A stretch of 64,000 bases of DNA from Psychrobacillus sp. BL-248-WT-3 (GTDB lineage: Bacteria > Bacillota > Bacilli > Bacillales_A > Planococcaceae), in the NCBI RefSeq assembly GCF_012843435.1, contig NZ_JABAFC010000013.1, forward strand, positions 1 to 64,000, written 5' to 3'. The position numbers and the translations under genes were made by a program. Positions 19,598-29,746 of the stretch are shown one piece after another. The notes under the pieces were generated by a model. It did not search any database. It was not told the origin of the DNA and saw only the letters and a list, made by a program, of their open reading frames with translations. How positions within the stretch are numbered: position 1 is the first letter of the stretch; each line of letters starts with the position of its first letter.

Positions 19598-19639
19598 CAA
19601 AAAGAGGCTGCTTCACGATTTAAATCGCAAAACAGCCTG
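19598..19639 (-). terminator. Probable terminator of trxB
   Basis: On the minus strand an imperfect inverted repeat AGGCTGTTTTGCGATTT/AAATCGTGAAGCAGCCT is followed by CTTTTTGTG. It lies about 100 nt after the trxB stop. Confidence 0.6.
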
Positions 19640-19738
19640 TTCAAATCTTGCATATATAAAAAGGGGGTCAATTTATATACTTTACTATACACTTAATATG
19701 TTTCAGAACAGTTACAGTTAAATTAAGATAAAATTAAA

Positions 19739-20701
<963 letters not shown>

Positions 20702-20720
20702 CTACGTACTACATACCAAC

Positions 20721-20749
20721 AATCTAACTAATTTTGTACCCTTCATCAA
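20721..20749 (-). promoter_or_regulatory. Candidate promoter of trxB
   Basis: On the minus strand TTGATG (20749-20744), 17 nt, TAGATT (20726-20721). Lies between the end of yvcD and trxB. Confidence 0.45.
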
Positions 20750-20758
20750 CTAATATGC

Positions 20759-22288
20759 TTAGGAGTCAGAAAAAGGTAAGAATTGGATTAGCTCGTTGAC
20801 ATATTTCGTGAGCGTTGCTGTAGTGATTCCGTATTGCTCCGCATATTGTTTTTTCGTCACGTTTTTCATTCGTGAGGATACGAACATATACTCAGTCGCT
20901 GCTGCCAAAGCACGCGGATTTTTAAAGCCATACCCTTTTTCTAGCGCACGCTCTACTAGCACAAACCACATTTGTAATAACAGTGTCTCTGACTGCTCCA
21001 GTGACTTGTTGTTGTCATAAAGTAAATCCGTAGCTGCAATGGCTCTCAAAAATGCTTTTTCTGCCGGAGATTTCTCATCGAATTTATGCCCAAGAGAATT
21101 AGCTAAAAACAATTTCTCCATTGTAGTCAGTTCCTCCACTACAATCCACTTAGGGTGTGCGATAATTTCCTGGCGATGACGAGACTTCCCTAACAGATAG
21201 AAGCCAAAAATACGTTCACTAATATTTTTGTTTTCTAGCTTTTCTAAGATTAAGTTCTTTTGTTCCTCGTTATTTGGCTCTACTAGCTCCTTCATTTGTG
21301 GGAGCCACGGCTCGAAGCCTGCTTTTTCTGGATCCAGCTTTAAAAGCGCTTTCCACGCATTACGCGCCACTTCCTCATGCCCTGCAAAATAAGCAGAATG
21401 CGAAAGCCAAAAATAGAAGCCTGGATCTGCTTCAAATCCTTTTCGTTGAATGCTTCTCAACCATTTGAAGGCTTGTTCATATTTCCCTATTAACGCAAAA
21501 GTTGCCCCTAATTTATAGCGATGCTCGATAAAATAAGGATTTATTTTAGATAAAAGAGCTGTGATTTCCTCAAGCTCCTCGTTATTTCTTTCATAGTAGT
21601 GAATAACAGCCAAGTTACATAATGCATGGATATTCCCTTGGTTCTCTCGTAATACCTGATGCAGTAATGCTTTAGCCTGTTCTTCCTCTCCTAAATAAAA
21701 ATAAGCAAGCGCTAGGTTATTGAACGCTGCCCAAAAATCAGGATGGTCTGCAATGATCGATTCCAGCAGCTCAACTGCTTCTACAAATTTACCCTGCTCC
21801 ATAAAGCGTCGGGCTTTTTCTTGAAGGAAAAGCGCCTCACTAGAGGGGGTATCCAGCTGAAGGTTTACGATATCCTCCTGCTCGGTGAAATCAATGATTT
21901 CCATTGCTTCCTCCATATATTCTCCGTTAACTTCCTTTTCTAAATAGATTTTGGCAAAGCGATTTGCCTCTATAAAGTTTCCCAAATGAGCGTTTACCTC
22001 AGCTAAAAAGAAAATGATATCTCCTTCGTTCGGATCTAGTGAATACGCGCTTCTCAATAGCTCATGAGCGTAATCATAGTTATCGAACTCCATTTGGAGG
22101 ATCCCATATTGCAGTAAGATCATTGGTTCGTCTGGACTTAAATCAGTTGCTCGCTTTAAATATTTTTGTGCTTTTTGTAACTCATCTTTTTGAAGCTCAT
22201 CTAATGCTTTTTTATAGTAATATTCGCCAGTCGGCAAAAATGAAATTATATTTTCTTTGTCTAGTTTCTTACTTCTTTTTTTATTCAA
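20759..22288 (-). CDS. yvcD: Tetratricopeptide-repeat protein YvcD
   Basis: A 509-residue cytoplasmic TPR protein. TPR-like helices run from about residue 25 to 330, for example AQKYLKRATDLSPDEPMILLQYGILQ and WAAFNNLALAYFYLGEEEQAKALL. The C-terminal 70 residues contain a helix-turn-helix-like segment (TKKQYAEQYGITTATLTKYVNEL), hinting at DNA binding. The TTG start has GGAGG 6 nt upstream. In B. subtilis yvcD also lies between hisI and trxB. No function is established; an assembly or regulatory scaffold is likely. Confidence 0.85.
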   Translation of the reverse strand: MNKKRSKKLDKENIISFLPTGEYYYKKALDELQKDELQKAQKYLKRATDLSPDEPMILLQYGILQMEFDNYDYAHELLRSAYSLDPNEGDIIFFLAEVNAHLGNFIEANRFAKIYLEKEVNGEYMEEAMEIIDFTEQEDIVNLQLDTPSSEALFLQEKARRFMEQGKFVEAVELLESIIADHPDFWAAFNNLALAYFYLGEEEQAKALLHQVLRENQGNIHALCNLAVIHYYERNNEELEEITALLSKINPYFIEHRYKLGATFALIGKYEQAFKWLRSIQRKGFEADPGFYFWLSHSAYFAGHEEVARNAWKALLKLDPEKAGFEPWLPQMKELVEPNNEEQKNLILEKLENKNISERIFGFYLLGKSRHRQEIIAHPKWIVVEELTTMEKLFLANSLGHKFDEKSPAEKAFLRAIAATDLLYDNNKSLEQSETLLLQMWFVLVERALEKGYGFKNPRALAAATEYMFVSSRMKNVTKKQYAEQYGITTATLTKYVNELIQFLPFSDS

Positions 22289-22298
22289 GATACTCCTC

Positions 22299-22338
22299 CG
22301 AAAAATAATAAGGAACGTTACGGAAACGCTCCTTATTA
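22299..22338 (-). terminator. Terminator of the histidine operon
   Basis: On the minus strand AATAAGGAGCGTT pairs with AACGTTCCTTATT around a short loop and is followed by ATTTTT. It lies just after hisI and overlaps the space before yvcD. Confidence 0.75.
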
Positions 22339-22364
22339 GTATATTTTCAGTATATCATAAAGTA

Positions 22365-22991
22365 TTATTTTTTATCTGCTTTCGCTTCATGTCTTTTTTG
22401 TAACACCTGTAATAAATCATAGTAGCTGACTTTTTGGTTTTGCAATAAAACAAGTAAGTGATAAATGAGATCTGCCGCTTCCCATTTCAGTTCCTCTGCA
22501 TCATTATTTTTGGAGGCAATGATCACCTCTGATGCTTCCTCTCCGACCTTCTTGCAAATTTTGTCTACACCTTTTTCAAACAAGTAAGTAGTATAGGCAC
22601 CTTCTGGCATCGTTTGCTGACGTTCTTCAATCGTTTTTATCAAATTAGTAAGGACATTATAGCCAGATGCCTCCTCGAATTTTTCTAGGCTCTTATGGAA
22701 GCATGTCTCTTCTCCCGTGTGACAAGCAGGTCCACTAGGCAGCACCTCTAGTACGAGTGCATCGGAGTCACAGTCCGTTTGAATGGATACGACCTTCTGA
22801 GTATTTCCGGACGTTTCTCCCTTATGCCACAGCTCTTGTCTGCTACGACTGAAGAACCATGCCTCTCTCGTCTCCACTGTTTTTTCATATGCCTCTTCAT
22901 TCATATATGCAAGCGTTAAAACCTCTCTTGTAACGGCATGCTGTACAATTACTGGGATTAGTCCTTTATCGTCAAATGTTAATGTAGCCAT
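22365..22991 (-). CDS. hisI: Bifunctional phosphoribosyl-AMP cyclohydrolase / phosphoribosyl-ATP pyrophosphatase
   Basis: Catalyses the second and third steps of histidine synthesis. The 208-residue protein fuses HisI (about 1-105: [34 protein letters not shown], with the zinc/metal segment [11 protein letters not shown] and [13 protein letters not shown]) to HisE (about 115-205: [22 protein letters not shown] and [13 protein letters not shown]). ATG 22991 has AAGGGGAG 7 nt upstream. It directly follows hisA; hisF, which separates them in B. subtilis, is absent. Confidence 0.96.
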   Translation of the reverse strand: MATLTFDDKGLIPVIVQHAVTREVLTLAYMNEEAYEKTVETREAWFFSRSRQELWHKGETSGNTQKVVSIQTDCDSDALVLEVLPSGPACHTGEETCFHKSLEKFEEASGYNVLTNLIKTIEERQQTMPEGAYTTYLFEKGVDKICKKVGEEASEVIIASKNNDAEELKWEAADLIYHLLVLLQNQKVSYYDLLQVLQKRHEAKADKK

Positions 22992-23016
22992 ATTCTTACT
23001 CCCCTTCAAGGCTTGC

Positions 23017-23757
23017 TCAATTACTTATTGTTTGTAGCGCCTCTTTTAATGTAAAACGATTGTTGTATAACGCTTTTCCTGTGATTACTCCGCTAACGCT
23101 GGAGATTGTAGATAGCTCCGCTACTGCCTCGATGTCCTCTAAGGAGCTGATTCCTCCTGATACAATAATCGACAGTCCGGTCGCTTCTGCTAGCTCTTTG
23201 TTCGCTTTTAAGTTGGGACCTTGCAATGTTCCATCAGTCGCAATGTCTGTAAAAATAACGTGTTTCGCACCTTTAGAGGCAAAATATTGTCCTACTTCGA
23301 TTGCGGATTGGCTAGAAGTTTCCAGCCAGCCATGTGTTGCTACCATGCCATCCTTCGCATCTAACCCAATGACGATTCGATCACCGCCATACTCTTGAAT
23401 CAGATTGGCAACAAGCTCTGGCTGTGAAATGGCAAGACTACCTATAATGACACGATTGACCCCGTGATCAAGATAGTAGCTCACATCCTCGCTAGATCGT
23501 ATTCCTCCGCCTATTTGAACGTTAACCGGTAGCTCTTTCGCAATACGGATAACCTCCTTGGCATGAATCTTTTCGCCATCCTTTGCCCCGTCTAGATCAA
23601 CCAAATGAATCCAGGTTGCCCCTTCATCGACAAACTTTTTTGCCATATCAAATGGAGAGTCTCCATATATAGTTTCTTGTTCATAATCCCCTTGATACAG
23701 GCGTACACATTTACCGCCCTTCATATCGATTGCGGGATATACTTGTATTGAGCTCAT
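23017..23757 (-). CDS. hisA: ProFAR isomerase (HisA)
   Basis: Opens the ribose of ProFAR to PRFAR, the fourth step of histidine synthesis. The 246-residue TIM barrel starts [20 protein letters not shown], has the phosphate-binding [12 protein letters not shown] and [13 protein letters not shown] loops, and catalytic aspartates near residues 10 and 131 (GLDAKDG). The glutamate/arginine pattern and its [10 protein letters not shown] start mark HisA and not HisF. hisH should precede it by comparison with B. subtilis but does not. Confidence 0.95.
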   Translation of the reverse strand: MSSIQVYPAIDMKGGKCVRLYQGDYEQETIYGDSPFDMAKKFVDEGATWIHLVDLDGAKDGEKIHAKEVIRIAKELPVNVQIGGGIRSSEDVSYYLDHGVNRVIIGSLAISQPELVANLIQEYGGDRIVIGLDAKDGMVATHGWLETSSQSAIEVGQYFASKGAKHVIFTDIATDGTLQGPNLKANKELAEATGLSIIVSGGISSLEDIEAVAELSTISSVSGVITGKALYNNRFTLKEALQTISN

Positions 23758-23768
23758 GAAATTCCTCC

Positions 23769-24365
23769 TTATGTAAGTAGACCCTTTGTAGAAGGAACAC
23801 CCTTCACTCGATCATCTATTGTAATGGCATCGTCGATTGCTCGAGCAAGTGCCTTGAAAATCGCTTCGATCATATGGTGGGTATTTGCTCCGTAGTGAAC
23901 GATGACATGGACGTTCATACGAGCCTCTAAAGCAAATTTCCATAGGAATTCGTGAACCAGCTCTGTATCAAAGTTCCCTACCTTTTGTGTCGGAAACTGT
24001 GCCCTGAACTCTAAATGAGGTCTGTTTGAAATGTCAATTACAACCTGGGCTAATGCATCATCCATTGGAACAAACGCATTTCCATAGCGTTTGATACTCT
24101 TTTTGTCTCCTAGTGCCTCTTTTACTGCTTGCCCTAATACAATACCGATATCTTCTGTTGTGTGGTGGTCGTCTATATGTGTATCGCCATTTGCTTTAAT
24201 TGTGGCATCGAACAGGCCATGCTTCGTAAACAGGTCCAGCATATGATCCATAAAAGGAACGCCAGTCTCAATTTCCGCCTTACCCTCTCCATCCAGATTA
24301 ATATCTACATAAACCTTTGTTTCATTTGTCATTCTATCTATTTTAGCAATTCGATTTGGTTTCAT
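23769..24365 (-). CDS. hisB: Imidazoleglycerol-phosphate dehydratase
   Basis: Dehydrates IGP to imidazole-acetol phosphate, using Mn. The 198-residue monofunctional enzyme has the metal-binding FMDHMLDLFTKHG, HIDDHHTTEDIGIVLG and HVIVHYGANTHHMIEAIFKALARA motifs with their histidine clusters. ATG 24365 overlaps the hisD stop by 4 bp. Its substrate must come from HisH-HisF, which is not encoded in this operon. Confidence 0.96.
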   Translation of the reverse strand: MKPNRIAKIDRMTNETKVYVDINLDGEGKAEIETGVPFMDHMLDLFTKHGLFDATIKANGDTHIDDHHTTEDIGIVLGQAVKEALGDKKSIKRYGNAFVPMDDALAQVVIDISNRPHLEFRAQFPTQKVGNFDTELVHEFLWKFALEARMNVHVIVHYGANTHHMIEAIFKALARAIDDAITIDDRVKGVPSTKGLLT

Positions 24366-25648
24366 TTTGCATTCCCCTTCTCCCAGCTTCTTGATTCGAC
24401 AGATCGAGCGTGTCCCTCTAATTGCTCGAGTCTAGCCAAACGAGCGATTTTAGGATATTGCTCCTGCCACATTTCCTCCGAATAATACACGACACTCGTT
24501 TTCTTTACAAAATCGTCTACATTTAAGCCACTTGAAAAACGAGCCGTACTGTTCGTTGGAAGCACATGGTTCGTACCGGCAAAATAATCACCAACCGGCT
24601 CACTACTATATCGACCGATGAATATAGCTCCAGCGTGCTTGATCTGCTCACTCAGCTCTATTGCATTTTCCGTAATAATTTCTAAATGCTCAGGGGCAAG
24701 CTCATTTGTTGCCTTGACTGCCTCTTGAAGCGATTGTGCCAAATAGATACGACCGTAGTTTTCTATAGAGGCCCGTGCAATTTCTTCACGAGGAAGCTGC
24801 TTTAGCTGTCTCTCTACTTCTATGGAAACCTGCTTGGCTAAAGGCTCACTAGTGGTAATTAAAACCGAACTCGCAAAGGCATCATGCTCCGCCTGTGCCA
24901 ATAAATCAGCTGCTACCTCATCTGCGTAGGCGGTATCATCGGCAATAATCGCTATCTCACTTGGCCCAGCAATCATATCGATTGCCACCTTGCCAAACAC
25001 TTCACGTTTCGCAAGTGCCACATAGCTGTTACCTGGTCCAGTTATTTTATCCACAGGTTGAATGGATTCTGTTCCGTAAGCCAGCGCCGCAATCGCTTGT
25101 GCGCCACCTACCTTATAGATTTCTGTTATTCCAGCTATTTTTGCTGCGACTAGAACCGAAGCAGGAAGCCTGCCATCCTTAGAAGGTGGCGATACGATAA
25201 CTACTCGAGTTACACCTGCGACAATGGCTGGAATCGCATTCATGAGTACGGATGATGGATATGCCGCTGTCCCACCTGGCACATATAAGCCGACTGCATC
25301 TAATGGTGAGATTCTATATTGAATATATGAGTTTTTCTCTAGAGCCAATTCAATATTTTGTCTCGCCTGCTTCTCATGAAATGTACGAATATTATTCGCT
25401 GCTTCCTTCAAATCCTCTATCAGCTGAGGATCAAAGCCGATGAACGCTTCTTCGATCTCCTCTGGGGAAACTCTTAGGCTTGAAAGCTTAACTCCATCCC
25501 ATTTTTCTGTATAGGCGAGTAACGCTTGGTCTCCATTTGCTTGTACCTCTGAAATAACCTCTCGAACGGTTGTGAGGTGAGTCATATTAGCCTGCTCCAC
25601 AGAGCGCTGTAATGTGATGCTCTCTGTAAGCTTCTCTATTTTCATCAT
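24362..25648 (-). CDS. hisD: Histidinol dehydrogenase
   Basis: Zinc- and NAD-dependent enzyme for the last two oxidations, histidinol to histidine. The 428-residue length is standard. Signatures include IDMIAGPSEIAIIADDTA, the catalytic block NELAPEHLEIITENA with Glu-His, and GTNHVLPTNSTARFSSGL. The start is ATG 25648 followed by a second ATG. It begins 8 bp after the hisG stop. Confidence 0.97.
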   Translation of the reverse strand: MMKIEKLTESITLQRSVEQANMTHLTTVREVISEVQANGDQALLAYTEKWDGVKLSSLRVSPEEIEEAFIGFDPQLIEDLKEAANNIRTFHEKQARQNIELALEKNSYIQYRISPLDAVGLYVPGGTAAYPSSVLMNAIPAIVAGVTRVVIVSPPSKDGRLPASVLVAAKIAGITEIYKVGGAQAIAALAYGTESIQPVDKITGPGNSYVALAKREVFGKVAIDMIAGPSEIAIIADDTAYADEVAADLLAQAEHDAFASSVLITTSEPLAKQVSIEVERQLKQLPREEIARASIENYGRIYLAQSLQEAVKATNELAPEHLEIITENAIELSEQIKHAGAIFIGRYSSEPVGDYFAGTNHVLPTNSTARFSSGLNVDDFVKKTSVVYYSEEMWQEQYPKIARLARLEQLEGHARSVESRSWEKGNAK

Positions 25649-25656
25649 GGTATTCC

Positions 25657-26286
25657 CTACCTTTTTTGAAGTTCTTTATTTAGCTTGGCAACGAACTCTC
25701 GAATCCGCTCACTTTTTACACGATAGCTTACAGGATTCACGATTAGTCGAGAGGATATATCCACAATCCTTTCATATTCCACTAAGCCGTTTTCTTTTAG
25801 CGTTTGTCCTGTCGACACGATATCGACGATACGGTCGGCTAGGCCTATCATTGGAGCCAGCTCTATCGAACCGTTCAGCTCAATGATTTCCACCTGCTCC
25901 CCTTTTTCCTTGTAGAAATTAGTAGCTATTGTTGGATATTTAGTTGCAACACGAGGGGCGATCTCATTCATCACCGTATTCGGCAGCCCTGCTGTTGCAA
26001 TATAGCAATTACTAATATGTAAATCTAATAATTCATGCACATCTCGATGCTGCTCCAGTAAAACGTCCTTGCCAGCTATTCCAATATCAGCGACCCCATG
26101 CTCGACGTAAACCGGGACATCCATTGGCTTCGCTAAGATGAACTGTATTCGCTCATCCGGCGCTTCTACGATCAGCTTGCGAGAATCGCTAATTTCAGCT
26201 GGTAAATTAAACCCTGCTTCGACAAATAGTTGATAGGCTTCCTCAAAAATGCGCCCTTTCGGCATCGCAATCGTTAATTCATTCAC
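25657..26286 (-). CDS. hisG: ATP phosphoribosyltransferase, short form
   Basis: First committed enzyme of histidine synthesis. The 209-residue short form lacks the C-terminal regulatory domain and depends on HisZ, encoded just upstream. [14 protein letters not shown] is the family start, and [28 protein letters not shown] is the PRPP-binding signature. I chose GTG 26286 because AAGGTGG lies 8 nt upstream; it overlaps the hisZ stop. Longer forms from GTG 26298 or TTG 26292 are less well placed. Confidence 0.95.
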   Translation of the reverse strand: MNELTIAMPKGRIFEEAYQLFVEAGFNLPAEISDSRKLIVEAPDERIQFILAKPMDVPVYVEHGVADIGIAGKDVLLEQHRDVHELLDLHISNCYIATAGLPNTVMNEIAPRVATKYPTIATNFYKEKGEQVEIIELNGSIELAPMIGLADRIVDIVSTGQTLKENGLVEYERIVDISSRLIVNPVSYRVKSERIREFVAKLNKELQKR

Positions 26287-27457
26287 CTGCAAAACCACCT
26301 TCTACTACCTTAATTATCTCCTGAAAACTATATTGATAGGCCTCTAAGTCATGGACACTGCCCTCATATTGAAGCGTTACGCGCTCCCCAATACTACGTC
26401 TTGCCTCTGCTAGAACATTAGCTTTTAGGAAGGAGCCTTTATCAAATAAAATAAGTGTATGTTTTTCATTTTTCTCTTTTTTAGGGAGAACCTCTAGCAG
26501 CCGATCTACTCTTAATCCAAAGCCGGTTGCTCCAACATTTTGTTCAAATTGCTTAAATAGCTCGTCATACCTTCCACCATTTCCAAGAGGAAAGCCACTG
26601 CCAGCAGCATGAATCTCAAACAGCATACCTGTGTAATAGCTCATATGGCTTGCTAATGAAAAGTCGAAGGAATAAATAGAGGGATCACTCAGCTGAAGCT
26701 CTAATAGCTGCTGGAGCTGTATAATCTGATCCACTAAATATTGCTGCTCGTTTGTCAAAAGCTGTCTAAAATCTTCCACGGACTTCGATGCCATCGTATG
26801 ATCCACCAGCATAGTCAAGTTTTCTTGTTGAATAGCTGATAGCTCTAAGTCAGCCAGCATTTTCATGAATCCTACAAAATTCTTTTCTACTAGGAGCATT
26901 CTTAGCGTTTCTACCTGCTCCGGCTTGTTTGTATTATTGGAAAGAATAGCTGTCAAAAGCCCAGCGTGCCCAATCGTGATTTGAAAATGTTCCACGCCTA
27001 ACGCTTTAATGAGCTCTACAGCCGTATAAATAATCTCGCTGTCTCCGTAAGGACTAAAATCACCAATCAGCTCTAAGCCCAGCTGCTCAAATTCCGCTGG
27101 CCTTCCACCCTCCCGTTGTTGCGCACGAAATACATTTGCATAATACGCAAGGCGAAGCGGATTCTTTTCTTTTAATAGCTTGGATGCTGCTATTCTAGCG
27201 ATAGGAGTCGTCATATCAGGTCGTAAAACGAGCATCTCTCCTTGGTTATCCACCAATTTAAATAATGAGGACTCATCAATTGCCGACGCCTTCCCAATCG
27301 TCTCAAAATACTCGACCGATGGTGTTTTTATAAAATCATATCCTTTGGTGCGAATAAACTCTCTCGCGACGGATCTTATGTATTCTTTTTGCTCATTAAC
27401 CTCTGGGAACGAATCTCGCATACCAAGCGGCTTCTCAAACATTTGAATTTTACTCAT
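26279..27457 (-). CDS. hisZ: ATP phosphoribosyltransferase regulatory subunit
   Basis: HisRS-like protein without tRNA ligase activity that forms an octamer with short HisG and binds histidine. The 392-residue protein has class II synthetase-like motifs ([67 protein letters not shown]). First gene of the operon, with a promoter at 27515-27543. Its start region GGGGTGGGACA is a ribosome site, not a T-box. Confidence 0.95.
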   Translation of the reverse strand: MSKIQMFEKPLGMRDSFPEVNEQKEYIRSVAREFIRTKGYDFIKTPSVEYFETIGKASAIDESSLFKLVDNQGEMLVLRPDMTTPIARIAASKLLKEKNPLRLAYYANVFRAQQREGGRPAEFEQLGLELIGDFSPYGDSEIIYTAVELIKALGVEHFQITIGHAGLLTAILSNNTNKPEQVETLRMLLVEKNFVGFMKMLADLELSAIQQENLTMLVDHTMASKSVEDFRQLLTNEQQYLVDQIIQLQQLLELQLSDPSIYSFDFSLASHMSYYTGMLFEIHAAGSGFPLGNGGRYDELFKQFEQNVGATGFGLRVDRLLEVLPKKEKNEKHTLILFDKGSFLKANVLAEARRSIGERVTLQYEGSVHDLEAYQYSFQEIIKVVEGGFAGE

Positions 27458-27514
27458 TGTCCCACCCCTAATTCACTTCACTGTAGTAGAGTGCTAATAT
27501 AATAAATTAAATAA

Positions 27515-27543
27515 ATTTTATACTATTTCAGACTATTCGTCAA
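27515..27543 (-). promoter_or_regulatory. Promoter of the histidine operon
   Basis: On the minus strand TTGACG (27543-27538), 17-nt spacer, TAAAAT (27520-27515). It lies between hisZ and the second repeat array. The short leader has no T-box or attenuator that I can see. Confidence 0.6.
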
Positions 27544-27635
27544 CTTCATAAGCTTATAGATTTAAGAGCCCTTTTAATTCCCCTCAACCACTCCCCAGCA
27601 GGTTCATCGTTTGGAGCACAGTTAGCGGGTTATCT

Positions 27636-27926
27636 GCAACACTTTTAAATTTGGCGCAACACTTCTACCCGTTTCCGCAACACTTTAATTTCGTGCAACA
27701 CTTAACTCGTTTTCCGCAACACTTTTGTATTTGGCGCAACACTTAACTCGTTTTCCGCAACACTTTTGTATTTCGCGCAACACTTCTACCCGTTTCTGCA
27801 ACACTTTAATTTCGTGCAACACTTAACTCGATTTCCGCAACACTTTGGATTTTAGTGCAACACTTAATCCGTTTTCCGCAATACTTTTGAATTTGGCGCA
27901 ACACTTTCTATTTTGACGCAACACTT
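27636..27926. repeat. Array of GCAACACTT boxes (array 2)
   Basis: Fifteen boxes of GCAACACTT or close variants start at 27636, 27656, 27677, 27695, 27716, 27736, 27757, 27777, 27798, 27816, 27837, 27857, 27878, 27898 and 27918. Steps are 20 or 21 nt with an 18-nt step twice (27677-27695 and 27798-27816), giving a superunit of about 121 bp. Box type and linker words (TTTCCGCAACACTT, TTGGCGCAACACTT) match array 1. Because steps are not multiples of three, no protein can explain the array. It lies upstream of the hisZ promoter. Confidence 0.9.
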
Positions 27927-28110
27927 TTCCTCGTCCCGGACATTTTCACCGCATTCCTCCAAATACTTTTACTTATCCCCAGGGTTTCATTCATTTTAAA
28001 TGTAAAATTCATCTAAATTCGGAACCTGCACTATTCTCAACCGTATTAAAGTAAAACCACAGTTTAGTTTGGGTGATCTATATTCTTTAATTGTCCGGGG
28101 GGAAAACAAA

Positions 28111-28410
28111 ATGATAGGCGAAATCTTCATCTTAATAGTCTTTATGATACCGCTTTATGCTTTCTTCATTTGGACATATAACTACCCTGAAGAAAGCTTT
28201 TTATGGGGAAAACGCTGGATGTACGAAGAAGAACCTGAAGTTTCTCCAAAAGTTATCAGCTATATGAAGTTTGTTTCCATTTTGGCTATGATTGGCACAC
28301 CTATTGTTTTTATTAGGTATTTTTCAAATCAGTCAGTTTTTAGTCTTTTACTAATAATTTTAATGGGTGTTTTTTTAGCTGGTGCAATCATAATTTTCAC
28401 AAGAGATTAG
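28111..28410 (+). CDS. Small membrane protein, unknown
   Basis: A 99-residue protein with three predicted spans (IFILIVFMIPLYAFFIWTY; FVSILAMIGTPIVFIRYF; FSLLLIILMGVFLAGAIIIF) and an acidic loop (YEEEPEVSP) between spans 1 and 2. ATG 28111 is preferred since GGGGGG lies 8 nt upstream; a longer frame from 28069 has no ribosome site. Function unknown. It stands alone between the repeat array and a strong terminator. Confidence 0.7.
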   Translation: MIGEIFILIVFMIPLYAFFIWTYNYPEESFLWGKRWMYEEEPEVSPKVISYMKFVSILAMIGTPIVFIRYFSNQSVFSLLLIILMGVFLAGAIIIFTRD

Positions 28411-28421
28411 CTTAAAACTAC

Positions 28422-28469
28422 AAAAAAACAGTTCCAATCTTACAATAAGTAAAATTGGAACTGTTTTTT
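28422..28469. terminator. Bidirectional terminator
   Basis: AAAACAGTTCCAAT pairs with ATTGGAACTGTTTT around a 15-nt loop with T-runs on both strands. It separates the small membrane protein gene from the converging nitroreductase gene. Confidence 0.85.
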
Positions 28470-28504
28470 ATTATGCGGCCGGCTTTGCGCTGCCCTCTTT
28501 TTGT

Positions 28505-29131
28505 TTAAATATATCTTACTATTTGTTCAAGAGGAAGACGTGATGATCCGTAAGCCGGGGCTGCTGCTTCACCAATTGCAATAAGTAAAATAGGGATTTC
28601 ATTTTGAGGTAAATTAAATTTCTCCGCAAATTTCACTTTGTCAAATCCGCCCATTGGAACTGTGTCATAGCCCATGTCCTTCGCTAATAGCATGATTTGC
28701 ATGGATATAAGTCCCGCATCAAAGTGAACAATATTTTTCATGACTTCTTCAGGAAGATTACCGTATAAAGAAAGTGAGCTTTCTATCATGAAATTAGCTA
28801 TTTCTCTACTCATATAGCCCTTTTCAAAATTTGTATTATAAATTTTTTCTGTATTCTTGTACATTTCTAGGTCACCGAGTACAGCGATAATAGCCGATGA
28901 TGTCTCTACTTGTTCTTGATTATTAGCGATTGGGCGCAATTCCTTTTTAACCTGCTGGTCCTCAATAACGATAAAGCGCCATGGCTGCATATTACTTGAG
29001 GAAGGTGCAGTAATTGCTTTTTGTAACAAAGTTTGTAGATCCTCATGTGGAATAACGACATTTTCTTTATATTTACGAACTGATTTTCTTTCATGAATCA
29101 ATTGGTCGATTGTTGTATGTGTTTTTTGCAT
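28505..29131 (-). CDS. Nitroreductase-family FMN oxidoreductase
   Basis: A 208-residue flavin enzyme of the NfsB/YdgI type. The FMN-binding start HERKSVRKYKENVVIP and the TAPSSSNMQPWRFIVI loop are typical, and GYDTVPMGGFDKVKFAEKF and IPILLIAIGEAA complete the fold. It likely reduces nitro compounds or quinones with NAD(P)H. It follows a MarR-type regulator gene by 34 bp on the same strand, so the regulator probably controls it. Confidence 0.9.
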   Translation of the reverse strand: MQKTHTTIDQLIHERKSVRKYKENVVIPHEDLQTLLQKAITAPSSSNMQPWRFIVIEDQQVKKELRPIANNQEQVETSSAIIAVLGDLEMYKNTEKIYNTNFEKGYMSREIANFMIESSLSLYGNLPEEVMKNIVHFDAGLISMQIMLLAKDMGYDTVPMGGFDKVKFAEKFNLPQNEIPILLIAIGEAAAPAYGSSRLPLEQIVRYI

Positions 29132-29165
29132 ATAAAAAACCCCTTTTCAAATTTTAATGATTTTT

Positions 29166-29588
29166 TTAGTTCGTGTTATCAATCAATTTCTTGACTAGTG
29201 TTTGAAGCTGTTGAATCTCTTGATCGGTAAATCCATTAAATAATTCGTCTATGAATTCATTTTTACCTAAATCACAGTCTTCCAAAGTAGCGATACCAGT
29301 TTCCGTGATTTGGACAATGACTTCTCTATTATTTTGCTTATTACGATTGCGAACGACAAAGTTTTTCTCTTCAAGTATTTTTAAATGTCTTGTGATTGCC
29401 CCTTGATCTATTTTCAACGTTTGCTGTAGCTCTATTTGGGAAAGCTGTGCACGTTCAAATATGGTGTTCAGCATTTCATATCTAGTTAGGCTAATACCTG
29501 TCTTCTTTTCAAAGTTTTGAGCTATGCGCCTATCCAAACTTTTAAGCATAAGTAATGTTTGTTTTATTTCTTTAAAGGACTTAGCCAT
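29166..29588 (-). CDS. MarR-family transcriptional regulator
   Basis: A 140-residue winged-helix regulator: LSQIELQQTLKIDQGAITRHLKILEEKNFVVRNRNKQNNREVIVQITETG-like segment holds the recognition helix and wing. C-terminal helices (DQEIQQLQTLVKKLID) form the dimer interface. Probably represses the nitroreductase operon and itself in response to a small aromatic or oxidising compound; the plus-strand sequence TGACCAGTCAATTGTTGATTCGTCA just upstream (29615-29640) contains inverted TTGAC-like motifs that could be its operator. Confidence 0.88.
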   Translation of the reverse strand: MAKSFKEIKQTLLMLKSLDRRIAQNFEKKTGISLTRYEMLNTIFERAQLSQIELQQTLKIDQGAITRHLKILEEKNFVVRNRNKQNNREVIVQITETGIATLEDCDLGKNEFIDELFNGFTDQEIQQLQTLVKKLIDNTN

Positions 29589-29683
29589 CTTTCCACTCCT
29601 AACAGACTGAACTCTTGACCAGTCAATTGTTGATTCGTCAATTATAATTTATTAAAATAATTAATCAAGTATTTTGATTCGCA

Positions 29684-29737
29684 CAAAAAAACTGACGACC
29701 ATGTTAGTTAGTAGCTAACAAATAGTCGTACAGTTTT
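29684..29737 (-). terminator. Terminator of the hprK-yvoF operon
   Basis: On the minus strand a long imperfect stem AAAACTGTACGAC...GTCGTCAGTTTT with an inner GTTAGC/TAAC pairing is followed by seven T. Confidence 0.8.
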
Positions 29738-29746
29738 AGTTCATAC

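Noticed and set aside
27458-27640. T-box leader upstream of hisZ because of GGGGTGGGAC
   Set aside because: The conserved T-box core, specifier stem and terminator/antiterminator are absent, and the sequence is the ribosome site.
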